A stretch of 64,000 nucleotides of DNA, from NCBI GenBank assembly GCA_012960925.1, contig DUAG01000035.1, positions 1 to 64,000 on the forward strand. The letters are read 5' to 3'. Source of the stretch: Candidatus Manganitrophaceae bacterium (GTDB lineage Bacteria; Nitrospirota; Nitrospiria; SBBL01; JAADHI01). The notes under the pieces were generated by a model. The model ran no database searches. It was not told the origin of the DNA and was given only the letters and a program-made list of their open reading frames with translations. Shown here one piece after another: positions 39,358 to 49,540 of the stretch (position 1 is the stretch's first letter; each line of letters starts with the position of its first letter). Position numbers and translations under genes: made by a program.

Positions 39358-39881
39358 GGAGAATAAACGGATTTACCTTGATAGAGGTCATGATTGCAAT
39401 GGTCATTCTTTCTCTGGGGCTTCTGGGCACCCTGGGAATGATCGCCACATCGATCCGAGGCAATGCCTTTTCTCAGCAGATCTCTATCGCGACAAGTCTG
39501 GCTACAGACAAGATCGAAGAAATGAAAAATGAGACTTATACCGTTCTTGATCAGATTCCTCCTCCCATCATGGGGGAGCAGGATGTAACGAATGAATTGA
39601 ATGTTGTATTGGTTGATGTGACGCCTGTCGATAATGGGGTCAATGCCTGTCCCGACGACTACCCGTGTGGAGATCTTGTTGCAGGTGACGATATCTGGAC
39701 CTATGTTCTCCTGGCGACTATTGATAATAGGGTCTACAACAGAATCTGGACGGTGGAACTTGATCCCGTGGTGGATGGAGCGATCCTTACCTCGGCAATG
39801 AAACTGGAATCGATCGTCTCCTGGGTTGATGGAAGGGGACGACCTCATAAGGTTCGCCTGGCTACAATTTTAACCAAATAA
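39345..39881 (+). CDS. Minor pilin, PilV type (set 2)
   Basis: 178 residues. Prepilin motif NG/FTLIEVMIAMVILSLGLLGTL, then the SFSQQ-like helix and SLATDKIEEMKNETY. ATG 39345 follows a GGGGGG ribosome site and overlaps the FimT end. Cysteine pair (ACPDDYPCGD) in the globular part. Confidence 0.88.
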   Translation: MEKLGRINGFTLIEVMIAMVILSLGLLGTLGMIATSIRGNAFSQQISIATSLATDKIEEMKNETYTVLDQIPPPIMGEQDVTNELNVVLVDVTPVDNGVNACPDDYPCGDLVAGDDIWTYVLLATIDNRVYNRIWTVELDPVVDGAILTSAMKLESIVSWVDGRGRPHKVRLATILTK

Positions 39882-39897
39882 AGGAAAGGGGTGTCGC

Positions 39898-42800
39898 ATG
39901 GTCTATAAAAATAAAGCGCTCGTCCGAAATTCCGGTCAAAATCCGGCGGGACTTTTTAATAGAATGGGATTTACTCTGATAGAGATGATGGTTGCCCTCA
40001 CAATGGTCGGAGTCGTCCTTGGCGGTGTCTATCGCGTTTTTATTAATTTCAACGACCATGCGATCGTGACAGAAGATGTCTCGTCAATGCAGCAGAATGT
40101 GCGCGTATCTATCGAGCAGATCACGCGGGAACTCCGTTCTGCCGGGTACCGTTTTGGTTCTCCTGTCACGGGGATACTCGGCTCGGTTTCTCAAAAAAGC
40201 ATTATCATGGATGAGAACAATCAGACCGATGAGGTGACGATCCAAGGAGATTTTGATGACAATGGCACTCTCGAGAAGGTGACATATGCGATCAGCTGTA
40301 CCGAGAACCCCTGTTTACACCCCTGGTTGATGCGTAAATATGATGATGGCATGGGATTGAATACCCCACAATTCGAGCCCTTTTCCGAAAATATTACGAA
40401 TATCACCTTCATGTTTTATGGAAAACATCCCACCGACGGCACAAATTCCACCAAAGTTGAGGTCAATACTTCGGGATCGACCGGGCCCTCTTCGGTGAGA
40501 AGGGTCTACGTAGAACTTACTGGCCGTACGGACAGTCCCGACCCGAAACGTAAGAACCATCCCGATGGCGAGTATCGAGTGAGAAAAGCCAGATCCGATG
40601 TTGTCCTCAGGAATTTTAATGCCTCGAACGGGGATACCGATCCGCCACTCTGTCCAACAACGACCAGTGCGGCTGGAATTGTCGGCATGTGCGGACAGCT
40701 TAAGGTAGACTGGACCAATCCCAGTATTACAAATGACATCGCCGGATTACGTATTTACTACAGCACGGATGTAATTGACAAAATCCCTCCAACGCCTCCG
40801 GCTTCCGGGGGAAATAGCGACTATGGGTCAATGGATGTCCTCTGTAGTCCGACCTGCCCAGTGACCGCCATACTGACCGGTCTGAACAGTGATGCAACCT
40901 ATAACATCATTGTGGAGAGCTTTGACTCTTTCGGGAATGTGAGTAGGTGTGCACCACCCGCAAGCACACTGCCTGAGGTAAAGCTCTCCTTTGCAGCGAC
41001 GCCGGATGCCGGGGTCGCACCCATGGCCCCGGCTGGATTAAATTCCCCTTTGATTGAAATGAGCGTCACACAGGTGGGACTCCATTGGTCTCCTGTGACC
41101 CTCTCGGTGAGCGGGGCCTCTCAACTGAACCTGCAGGGTTATCGCGTCTACCGTGGCTCGGACGAAAACTTTACTCCGGTTGATTGGATTTCGGGTACAC
41201 AGGCGGGTGGAAATCAGATTGCAGGTGAAACGACGACGACATTCACATCTTTTCTCGATACGACGGTCGTGGCCTGTGAGGTATACTTTTATAAGGTGAA
41301 GGCTGTCAATACCTGTGGTGAGGCCAGTGCTGCTTCGGTAGCCCTGAAAGTAACTCCGCCAGACAACAACAGGGCCCCTGTTACCCCTGTCATTTCCCAA
41401 CTGGTTGCCGGGGATGACACCTCAACCCTCATCCTGGACTGGAAGGTCCCGAAGCCCGTTGATCTTGCTTTAGCCAGCACCCCTGTTCTCCTGAAGGTTT
41501 ACTACAAGCTAAAAACAAGCGGGACGTGGTTGACACATTCCGCAATTGACTTGACCGTGATGACGCTTCCGGCCACAGGGAAGGTGATCTTCAACGGACT
41601 GGCCTCGAATACCGTCTATGAAGTCATGCTCAAAACATTTGATGCCGCCGGAGATTGCGGTGACTTCACGGATAGTCTTGTCAGTAGTATTTCAACTGCG
41701 GCCTGTGCTCCCAAGATCCAATGGACGACGCTCACCGGAATGATTCGAGGCGGCCATAAGATCTATCCAGGGCTGACTCCAACAGGAACACAAATTGACT
41801 ACCTCTCCGGTAGAACGGTCGTTGGAAGCGATCCGAATGCCACAAGTGATCCGGATTTTGTCCCGAATAGCCGTTATATTACCTGGGTGGTCGACCCCCT
41901 CGATTGCACTCCGGATTCAAGTAATTTTGATCGGCAGGGTTTTGATTACAGTAATCCTCCCGAGTATACGATTCCTTCCATAGGGGCCAAGGTGGATTTC
42001 TTCATCAATACGACGGGAGACCAAAGCAATATCCCGGCGGATATTGCATATGGAAAGGGTGTGTCGTCAGTCCCCGCTCCTCGAAGCGGGGATGGTTATT
42101 ACCACTTCCCCTTCTATCCCCTGACGACTGTTGATCTCGATACGGGCTTGCTCTGTTCCGGGGAGTACAACTTCAAGATCAGGGCCGTTGACGGCGAGCA
42201 GTATACGGCTGAAAATACAATCTCCCTGACCATCATGACGGGAGGTGTTCAGGTCAATAGTGCGTTCGTGATAAAAACAAGGATCTCCACAGGAGACGAC
42301 TACCATCACATTGTGGAGTTGGAAGTGATCAATACCCATCCGGATAAAGATTTAGAGATGACTCAGATGCAACTGAGTTGGAATAATTTCGAGGCCTATA
42401 TTCAGAAAGTGGAGCAGGTTCTCAATCCGCTTGAGGTACTCGACGTGCTCTATGAAGATACGATTGTTCCTATTGATATCGCGAGCGGCTCGCTCCTTAC
42501 CTTCAATAATGGCCCCCTCGTGGCTAAAAATGGAGGGAAGGCGGTCTTCCGGCTGACCTTTACAACAGCTAACGGCGCTATCGACGCGACAGTGGATATG
42601 CGGGGAAAGAAATTCACATCGGATATCACGTCAAAGAGCTTCTTTGTGACAAAAGATGTGTTGGATGCCTCGTTTGTCTGCCAGAGCCCTGTGCCGAATA
42701 TGACGATATCTGAGGGTCCCAGGATTGTCACAAATTCAACTTTTCTGGATCAACCTTCAGTCAGTACCGCTCCCAGCATCCTGGTCCTGACAGATAAGAG

Positions 42801-43464
42801 TGTCGCAGCGGGTAAAGTCGTCGGATTCTCGACCTTGGTAAGAGATTTGACCGGCAATCCTGCTTATTCTGTGTCTTCTGCAAAGATACATTATGCCATT
42901 CGCCCATTTACCGAGACGCCTCTTCCCTTGCCTCCCTTACGTCCATCCGTACCGGGCGGGACTTCCAGTTATGCGAACTCGGCTATCTTGAGCTTGGGGA
43001 TGTCGGCTGATGGGACTGGTTCATGGACAGGAACTATTCCGTTTCTTCTGAGCGCAGGTCGGGTCTGGTATTATCTGGAGATCTTCGATACGGATGGGAA
43101 CTACGATATCTTGCCGGAAGTGGGAGCATACACTTACGCCCAATGTGACGCGACCCCTCCCACACTTCTTTTCCAACCGCCGACACTTCTTGCTGGAGCG
43201 ATCCCCAACCCGGAGTCTGCACAGACGAATTCCGTGACTGTTTTTGCAAACTCTTCAACGAACGGCATTCAGAAGGTGACCTTCAAGGTGACAGGAAGGC
43301 TGGGCATCCCCCCGACCACAATGACAATTCAGGTAACTGATATCTATACGGGATCTTACAACATTCTGGCCAATCCAGATCTGGTCGACCTGAGCCACAC
43401 CTTGAGCGTCACTGCGACGGATATTTGCGGAAATATAACAACAATCACGAGGGATTATAGTTAA
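39898..43464 (+). CDS. Giant PilW-type minor pilin with fibronectin/Ig-like modules
   Basis: 1188 residues; ordinary PilW proteins have about 250-350. The N-terminus is a true prepilin: MG/FTLIEMMVALTMVGVV (cut after Gly24, Glu29), and SSMQQNVRVSIEQITRELRS is the PilW helix. From about 245 on come beta-sandwich modules. Three look like fibronectin type III (about 245-355, 385-485, 490-600). A stretch at 600-780 also ends in an FN3-like strand. A cohesin/CBM-like module is at about 784-930, and two Ig-like modules end the chain, the last closing with LSVTATDICGN. It could form a long adhesive arm at the pilus tip, taking the part PilY1 has elsewhere (inference). AAAGGAAAGGGG precedes the ATG. 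Confidence 0.87.
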   Translation: MVYKNKALVRNSGQNPAGLFNRMGFTLIEMMVALTMVGVVLGGVYRVFINFNDHAIVTEDVSSMQQNVRVSIEQITRELRSAGYRFGSPVTGILGSVSQKSIIMDENNQTDEVTIQGDFDDNGTLEKVTYAISCTENPCLHPWLMRKYDDGMGLNTPQFEPFSENITNITFMFYGKHPTDGTNSTKVEVNTSGSTGPSSVRRVYVELTGRTDSPDPKRKNHPDGEYRVRKARSDVVLRNFNASNGDTDPPLCPTTTSAAGIVGMCGQLKVDWTNPSITNDIAGLRIYYSTDVIDKIPPTPPASGGNSDYGSMDVLCSPTCPVTAILTGLNSDATYNIIVESFDSFGNVSRCAPPASTLPEVKLSFAATPDAGVAPMAPAGLNSPLIEMSVTQVGLHWSPVTLSVSGASQLNLQGYRVYRGSDENFTPVDWISGTQAGGNQIAGETTTTFTSFLDTTVVACEVYFYKVKAVNTCGEASAASVALKVTPPDNNRAPVTPVISQLVAGDDTSTLILDWKVPKPVDLALASTPVLLKVYYKLKTSGTWLTHSAIDLTVMTLPATGKVIFNGLASNTVYEVMLKTFDAAGDCGDFTDSLVSSISTAACAPKIQWTTLTGMIRGGHKIYPGLTPTGTQIDYLSGRTVVGSDPNATSDPDFVPNSRYITWVVDPLDCTPDSSNFDRQGFDYSNPPEYTIPSIGAKVDFFINTTGDQSNIPADIAYGKGVSSVPAPRSGDGYYHFPFYPLTTVDLDTGLLCSGEYNFKIRAVDGEQYTAENTISLTIMTGGVQVNSAFVIKTRISTGDDYHHIVELEVINTHPDKDLEMTQMQLSWNNFEAYIQKVEQVLNPLEVLDVLYEDTIVPIDIASGSLLTFNNGPLVAKNGGKAVFRLTFTTANGAIDATVDMRGKKFTSDITSKSFFVTKDVLDASFVCQSPVPNMTISEGPRIVTNSTFLDQPSVSTAPSILVLTDKSVAAGKVVGFSTLVRDLTGNPAYSVSSAKIHYAIRPFTETPLPLPPLRPSVPGGTSSYANSAILSLGMSADGTGSWTGTIPFLLSAGRVWYYLEIFDTDGNYDILPEVGAYTYAQCDATPPTLLFQPPTLLAGAIPNPESAQTNSVTVFANSSTNGIQKVTFKVTGRLGIPPTTMTIQVTDIYTGSYNILANPDLVDLSHTLSVTATDICGNITTITRDYS

Positions 43465-43491
43465 CATAATACGATATTGGAGGGCCGGATC

Positions 43492-44757
43492 ATGCAAGAC
43501 CAGAATAAAGAATTGAAACAATTTAAAGAAACACTGAAGCATGTTCCTCGTAATGAAAGAGGAATCATCATGATGATTACCCTGGTGATGTTGGTTATGG
43601 TGACGGTAATCGGGCTTGTGTCGATTCGGACCTCGTCGACGGAGGTCAAATTGGGGGGGAACGAACGTATCGCGAAAGAGGTGCTTTTTGCGGCCGAGAG
43701 CGGTATTCAGCATGCCCGTCGGGCCATTAAGGGTGTAGGCTTCACAGCCGCATTGCTCGCGAATCAGCCCTGGCTCTCCGTGAACGATTTTAACGGGATT
43801 AGTTACACGGTCAGAGTCACTAATACAAACAGTAGAGATATTGCAGCCCCTCAGAACTCGGTCTTTCTGACCTCTCAGGCGACCTATCCAAACGGCTATA
43901 CACGGACCATTGAAGCGGAGGTCTACGACCCGCTTGCCATTCTTCCCATCAATTATTCGCTTGGAGCGGTTGGTAACTTCAGCCGTATCCGATTCAGGGG
44001 GGGATCCGTGGTTAAAGGAAATCTTCCGGACGGCTTGCGCTCCTACAATGATGCAATTACGGGCGAACCTATTACTATTCCGGAAGAGTTAGTTGATCCT
44101 GATCCGGATAATACGTGCGCCCAAAATAAAGCGGGAGTTGCCGTAGACAACATGACCAGCTTTGAAGAAATAGAGATAGATAATTCCATAAATGTGACAG
44201 GAAGTCCGGACATACAACTCCGGGCTGCCGATATGACGCCGACGATGATTCAGGACATGTCTGCGGACATGGCACAATATGCTGACCGAGTATATCACCT
44301 GAATGATGATAATGACGGAAATGTCTTCCCCGGAGTAAATCTCTGGGGAACTAAAGATGACCCTCAAATAACCACGATCAACATGACAGGGAATGATATT
44401 CGTACGACATTTGATGGAGATGTTAAGGGCTATGGCATATTGATCATCAACGCCGATGATGCGATGAAACGTGCAGAAATAAAATTTGATTCAGATTTCG
44501 AATGGCACGGGGTGATCATCGTAACGGGAAGCAGTCGGTTCCGATTGAGGGACGACAGTGGGGGCGATACCACGACGACGATCATCGGGTCCCTGCTCGC
44601 GGCCAATACCTCGGATGATGGCGCTGAGGAGCAGGTCAGGCTGAGACTGGACTCTCCGGATACCCTCGTTCAATATAGCTGTGATGCAATATCCGCCACC
44701 GCCTCAACGGCCGCTTCCATCATGTTAAATTCGTGGCACGAAATCACTCAGTCTTGA
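43492..44757 (+). CDS. Pilus assembly protein, PilX type (set 2)
   Basis: 421 residues. Hydrophobic segment GIIMMITLVMLVMVTVIGLV, then SSTEVKLGGNERIAKEVLFA, AESGIQHARR, the PilX block. The C-terminal part (IKFDSDFEWHGVIIVTGSSR, TTTTIIGSLLAANTS) is beta-rich like that of set 1. ATG 43492 follows GGAGGG. It ends set 2, directly after the giant PilW. No PilY1 gene is present. Confidence 0.83.
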   Translation: MQDQNKELKQFKETLKHVPRNERGIIMMITLVMLVMVTVIGLVSIRTSSTEVKLGGNERIAKEVLFAAESGIQHARRAIKGVGFTAALLANQPWLSVNDFNGISYTVRVTNTNSRDIAAPQNSVFLTSQATYPNGYTRTIEAEVYDPLAILPINYSLGAVGNFSRIRFRGGSVVKGNLPDGLRSYNDAITGEPITIPEELVDPDPDNTCAQNKAGVAVDNMTSFEEIEIDNSINVTGSPDIQLRAADMTPTMIQDMSADMAQYADRVYHLNDDNDGNVFPGVNLWGTKDDPQITTINMTGNDIRTTFDGDVKGYGILIINADDAMKRAEIKFDSDFEWHGVIIVTGSSRFRLRDDSGGDTTTTIIGSLLAANTSDDGAEEQVRLRLDSPDTLVQYSCDAISATASTAASIMLNSWHEITQS

Positions 44758-44929
44758 TATATCCGGTGGAGCTTAACCAGATGTTCTAATCCAGGAATGC
44801 GTGTGAAATGAAGCAATGGGGGGTGAGATTTTCTCCGGAAGAACGGGACTTGTTAAAGATTTTCTCTTGGGAAATCTCTCCTTATGCCGTTTCCTGCGCG
44901 TTAATTTGTTTAAAGAGGTTTTCTCGATC

Positions 44930-45242
44930 TCAATGTCGCTTTTGATCATAACGCCCATGAGTACGAAGCTTATAAAGATGGGCTACCGAGATTCCCGCCA
45001 GATGTTCATAGTCTGGTTCCCATAAATCGTACATTCACGTTGACGAATCCTTTGAGTACCAGGCTAATCAATCGCATTGTCTCAATCCATCCGTTCCGAT
45101 CCTTTGTCATTTGAATCGAGAAGGTGACGGCCTCACTGCCGTTTAGAAATTGCCGGATCTGTTCAATGGTTTTCAATTGTGTGTCGTTCACAAAGGTCAG
45201 CATCTTTCCATTATGAACAGTGAGGCTTTGCTTCAGACTCAT
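44930..45242 (-). pseudogene. Remnant of an integrase-type (IS481-like) transposase
   Basis: The frame from 45242 reads TLKTIEQIRQFLNGSEAVTF and then KDRNGWIETMRLI, like the N-terminus of a family of integrase-core transposases. After a frame break at about 45020 a second frame continues EPDYEHLAGISVAHLYKLR, which also fits that family further along the protein. So an internal part is deleted and the catalytic core is missing. No end repeats could be defined. The recognition is from memory of the family pattern. Confidence 0.6.
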
Positions 45243-45368
45243 CTTGTATTGGAAGAGGCTCTTGACTATACAAGCGAAGGGTAAAGTGGTAGACTATTTT
45301 TCATTCCGAACAGGGTGGTACGGATTTTGGCGTAGCGCTCTCCTCACTCTAAGTCACTCTATAAAGCG

Positions 45369-48176
45369 ATGCAAATAGATCAAGCCATGAAGACAAAGTA
45401 CACCACAAGGAATTGGGCCTTATTGCGGTGGTTTCTGACCATTTTTATGCCTTTGTTTGTTCTTGCGGGTGGAATTGTCGCACTTTTCTACTTTACAGAT
45501 ATCAGAAATGTTCGGTTTATCTTTGAGTCGAACGCGGGCCGTCATCTTGAGCGCCAAAAAGAGAAGATCGAGAGCGAACTGAAGTCGATTATGTCAGATC
45601 TGATGGTGTTCACTGATGATCCCAGGGTCAAACAGGCATTAGAGAGGGAAGATGCGGATCAACTGAACATGATGACGGATGATCTCCACACCTTCCTTAA
45701 GCGAAGAGAACGTTACAATCAGGTCCGACTGATCACCGATGAAGGAATGGAAATTTCAAAGGTTGTTTCTATCAACGGAAAGTCACATATGGTACCTCGG
45801 GATCTCCTGAAGTCAGTAGGAAAAGAGGACGGATTAAGCGGTTTCCAATCCCTCAGCCGGAACGAGATATACTTCATGACACTTCCCCTCAGGTTAGAAG
45901 GAGAAGAGGGCAGATCCTCTTCGGGTATTTCTATTCGTATGGGGATTCCGTTCTTCAATTCCCAGAACCGGAAACTCGGTAGCCTTGTTTTCGACTATCA
46001 AGGGTCAAACCTGGTTTCACTCCTGACGGAAGGCCGCTCTCACAGCTTGGTCCAGTCTATGCTTCTCATGCGGGATGGTCTTGATCTGGGAACCGAAGCA
46101 GGAATTGAAGGGGCCAGTGGGACGGGTCAGGGGGTATTGTCCGTAATATGGGAAGGGGTTTCAGAGGCCGACTCCGGACAGTTCTATGAGGACGGGGATC
46201 TTGTGACCTTTGCGGCAATCTATCCGCTGGTGGAAGTCCAGGGAGCGATCAGCGGATTCAGGAAAACAGTTTTGTCTGGAGCAAGTCCCGGAAATGCCCA
46301 CTCCGTTGTCTGGAAGATTCTTTCCTTTGTACCAAAAGAGGTCCTGGATGCTCCCTCAAATCTTTTTTTACGAAAGCTCGTCTTGTTTTACATCATTTTT
46401 TCCCTGTTCTTGATGATTGGCGCGATACTCCTTGCTCGCATTGCTGTAAAACATAGAGTGGTTGAAACAGCACTCCAGGAAAGCGATATTCAAATTAGGA
46501 ATATTGTGAGTACGACTCTGGATGGGATTATAATTACAAATGATAAGGGAATGGTAGAGTTGTTTAATCCGGCTGCGGAAAAAATATTTGGTTATAAGTC
46601 AGAAGAAGTTCTCGGAGAAAGCGTGAATCTTCTGATTCCAGGCCCCTACCGAAAAGAACAAAGTAAAAACCTCCCTCATTATCTTGACAGTGAAGAAAGA
46701 GGTGTTGTCGGTGCCAGACGTGAAGTGAGTGGTCAGAAAAAGGATGGGTCAAAATTTCCGATTGAACTTGCCGTAAGTGAAGTCTGCTTGAATCATGGAA
46801 AACTTTTTACCGGGGTGATCCGTGATATTACTGACCGCAAAGAAATGGAAGAACAGTTGCGTAATAAAGCCTTTCACGACGCGCTGACCAGTCTGCCGAA
46901 TCGCTCTCTGCTGATCAGTCGTCTGAAACGTTCGATCAAGCTGGCCAAAGCACGGAAGGATTATTTGTTCGCGGTTCTTTTCCTTGATCTTGATCGGTTT
47001 AAGGTCATCAACGACAGTCTGGGACATGCGGTAGGTGACCGGCTTCTTATTGCCATTGCACGACGAATGGAACGATGTCTTCGTCCCGGAGATACGGTTG
47101 CTCGTCTCGGGGGCGACGAACTCGCTATTCTTCTTGAAGATGTGGGCGATCTCATGTTTGCGAGAAGAGTTTCAGAACGGATTCATAAGGAACTGGAATT
47201 GCCTTTTACTGTGGAGGGTCATGAGATATTCATTACCGTCAGTATTGGGATAGCCCTGAGTTCCATTGGATACGATCAACCGGAGGATATCCTACGTGAT
47301 GCGGATATCGCGATGTATCGGGCCAAGTCACTTGGAAAATCGAGACATGAAATCTTTGATAAGACAATGCATAATCGTGCTGTGGCGCTTCAACAGCTTG
47401 AGACTGATTTGCGCAGAGCAGTAGGACAGAAAGAATTTGAGCTTTATTATCAGCCGATTGTTTCTCTGTCCTCTTCAAAAATAATCGGTTTCGAAGCACT
47501 AGTCCGATGGAATCATCCGAAGCGAGGGCTTATCTTACCCGACGACTTCATTCCCCTCGCAGAAGAAACGCGCCTCATTGTTCCCATTGGGCACTTTGTC
47601 CTCCATGAAGCCTGTCGACAGATGCATGAATGGCATCAGAAGTTTCCGGAGGACGAGCCGTTTGAGATCAGTGTGAACCTTTCGAGCAAACAGTTTTTGC
47701 AGCCGAACTTTGTGGATAAGGTCAAACAAATTCTGGGTGAAACCAGTCTGGGTGCAAGGAGTCTGAGACTCGAAATTACAGAAAGCCTCCTTATGGATGA
47801 TGCAGAAGAGGTAAATGCCATGCTTACTGAATTGCGCCGGATCGACATTCAGCTTGATATCGATGATTTTGGGACAGGATATTCTTCTCTGAGTTATCTT
47901 CACCGCTTTCCTTTTAATGCGCTAAAGATTGATCGCTCCTTTACCTCTCGAATAGGCGATCAGGGTGGAAACCTTGAACTGATCAAGATGATTGTCGCGT
48001 TGGCCCATAACTTTAAAATGGAAGTAATCGTAGAAGGGATCGAGAGGGAGGAACAATTGAAGCAGTTGAGGTTATTGGACTGTGAGTATGGGCAGGGATA
48101 TTTCTTTTCGAAGCCGGTTGACTGCAAAGAAGCAACCAAACTTATTCATAAGAACGCCCAAGTTATTCAAGGTTGA
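45369..48176 (+). CDS. Membrane diguanylate cyclase/phosphodiesterase (PAS-GGDEF-EAL)
   Basis: 935 residues. Membrane helix (about 18-42), large extracytoplasmic sensor region (about 43-335), second helix (about 338-360), PAS (375-490), GGDEF, EAL. The GGDEF site is GGDEL, an accepted active form, with an inhibitory RxxD (RPGD) five residues before it. The EAL domain keeps FEALVRW, SVNLSS, LEITES, DIDDFGTGYSS, ALKIDRSF, VEGIE and YGQGYFFSKP, so it should hydrolyse c-di-GMP. Its place next to the pilin cluster suggests control of surface motility or attachment. ATG 45387 is an alternative start. Confidence 0.93.
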   Translation: MQIDQAMKTKYTTRNWALLRWFLTIFMPLFVLAGGIVALFYFTDIRNVRFIFESNAGRHLERQKEKIESELKSIMSDLMVFTDDPRVKQALEREDADQLNMMTDDLHTFLKRRERYNQVRLITDEGMEISKVVSINGKSHMVPRDLLKSVGKEDGLSGFQSLSRNEIYFMTLPLRLEGEEGRSSSGISIRMGIPFFNSQNRKLGSLVFDYQGSNLVSLLTEGRSHSLVQSMLLMRDGLDLGTEAGIEGASGTGQGVLSVIWEGVSEADSGQFYEDGDLVTFAAIYPLVEVQGAISGFRKTVLSGASPGNAHSVVWKILSFVPKEVLDAPSNLFLRKLVLFYIIFSLFLMIGAILLARIAVKHRVVETALQESDIQIRNIVSTTLDGIIITNDKGMVELFNPAAEKIFGYKSEEVLGESVNLLIPGPYRKEQSKNLPHYLDSEERGVVGARREVSGQKKDGSKFPIELAVSEVCLNHGKLFTGVIRDITDRKEMEEQLRNKAFHDALTSLPNRSLLISRLKRSIKLAKARKDYLFAVLFLDLDRFKVINDSLGHAVGDRLLIAIARRMERCLRPGDTVARLGGDELAILLEDVGDLMFARRVSERIHKELELPFTVEGHEIFITVSIGIALSSIGYDQPEDILRDADIAMYRAKSLGKSRHEIFDKTMHNRAVALQQLETDLRRAVGQKEFELYYQPIVSLSSSKIIGFEALVRWNHPKRGLILPDDFIPLAEETRLIVPIGHFVLHEACRQMHEWHQKFPEDEPFEISVNLSSKQFLQPNFVDKVKQILGETSLGARSLRLEITESLLMDDAEEVNAMLTELRRIDIQLDIDDFGTGYSSLSYLHRFPFNALKIDRSFTSRIGDQGGNLELIKMIVALAHNFKMEVIVEGIEREEQLKQLRLLDCEYGQGYFFSKPVDCKEATKLIHKNAQVIQG

Positions 48177-48190
48177 GCGTGGGACTAAAA

Positions 48191-49516
48191 ATGAAAAGAC
48201 CTTACGTACGAAAGACGGGGCTAATTCTCTGGTTAAAAGCAGGACTCTTCTTCGCTCTGTTTTTCCTGTTGACTCCAGGGGTTCAGGCCGTGCAATCGGC
48301 ATCAAAAGACACGCTTGTTTCAGTCGACCTGGATCAACTCTATGAACTTTCCAGGAAAATTATCGAGAAAGCCGGAAAGAAGGGGAGAGCGGTTCCAATG
48401 GAGGCCGCCGGACAGACTCGTCTTCTTATAGACCATCTCAGGGAGATCTATGGGGAGGAAAAATCTGATCCTCCTCGTGATCTTGATCCAGAAGAGGATG
48501 CCTTATTAGAAAAAATAAATAATAACTTAAAGCGCTTATTGAAGGGGCTTGGAAGGAAACCCGACCATGACCTTGAATTGACACAATCTATGAGAGACAC
48601 CCTTAATCCCTTGTTTGTTAAATCGAACAGCCCGAGGGTGTTCTCGTCTCTACCCGGTTATCATGTTGTTCATCCCAAAACGGCTGAATTTGTCCTTACG
48701 GTAAAGGGTCAGCATTTAAATTACCATGATTCGCACATTGTTCTTGATGGAAAGCAGATACTTCCTTCACTCAATGAAGCGGATGAGTTGGTTTTTTCAA
48801 TTCCCACGGAGTTATTTCAGCCTCATTCCTTCAAAGTCATACATAAGGAATTAACACTAACGGTATATAAACAAAAGAAGATTTGGTATACCCTGGGGTT
48901 TACGAAAGAGAATGTTCCTGTAGAATATTCTCTTATTGTATATATTATGCCGAAGAACCTGGCTCGATATTCCGTGAAAATAAAAAAAATGATTACCAGT
49001 GTGGAGCGGCGAAGCGGGAATGGGCCGCTTTGGTCACTTCGGAGCGGCGGCCGTCAGGATATTAGAAGGACATTTAGCCATGCTACGGAAAATGGCTGGA
49101 AATTTGATCCGGGCTCTGCGGAATTTATTGTGACACGCCTTGGTGAAGAGGGAAAGCCTAATATCAATATTATGGTATCTCCTGATCTTATTACCGTTGA
49201 AATGCTGAGGGATGGGAAGGAAAATAAAGAAAACTTATTCGAAGGACACTTGGCTTATACTGAATGGAGGAGTATTAAGTCGGAGGATGAGGAAGAGGTC
49301 GTTTCAAACAAATATATCAACTGGAAAGACAAAAAAGTGATCACACTTCCTGATAATATGGTTTCATATGCGGTATCTATTGAAATGTTTAATGGTTTAA
49401 AAAGGGTATTGGATGGGGGTGCTCATAAGGAGGATTACGTCAAAGTTCAATATAATTCCTCGTTGAGGCGCCTAAGCCTTACTCCAAAGAATGAAGCCAG
49501 CATTCTGGGAAAATAA
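48191..49516 (+). CDS. Secreted protein of unknown function
   Basis: 441 residues with a signal peptide (helix about 13-30, cut after GVQA). The mature part has ARYSVKIKKM, SGGRQDIRRTFSHATENGWK and a beta-rich middle (FVLTVKGQHLNYHDSHIVLD). No family recognised. An in-frame TTG at 48173 overlaps the end of the GGDEF/EAL gene; ATG 48191 gives the better signal peptide. The short distance suggests joint transcription and perhaps function with the c-di-GMP protein. Confidence 0.8.
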   Translation: MKRPYVRKTGLILWLKAGLFFALFFLLTPGVQAVQSASKDTLVSVDLDQLYELSRKIIEKAGKKGRAVPMEAAGQTRLLIDHLREIYGEEKSDPPRDLDPEEDALLEKINNNLKRLLKGLGRKPDHDLELTQSMRDTLNPLFVKSNSPRVFSSLPGYHVVHPKTAEFVLTVKGQHLNYHDSHIVLDGKQILPSLNEADELVFSIPTELFQPHSFKVIHKELTLTVYKQKKIWYTLGFTKENVPVEYSLIVYIMPKNLARYSVKIKKMITSVERRSGNGPLWSLRSGGRQDIRRTFSHATENGWKFDPGSAEFIVTRLGEEGKPNINIMVSPDLITVEMLRDGKENKENLFEGHLAYTEWRSIKSEDEEEVVSNKYINWKDKKVITLPDNMVSYAVSIEMFNGLKRVLDGGAHKEDYVKVQYNSSLRRLSLTPKNEASILGK

Positions 49517-49540
49517 CTCCAGAAAGTGTTGTGGCCTATA

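Noticed and set aside
44816-45025. 69-codon plus-strand frame
   Set aside because: Lies across the transposase remnant; no motif or credible start.
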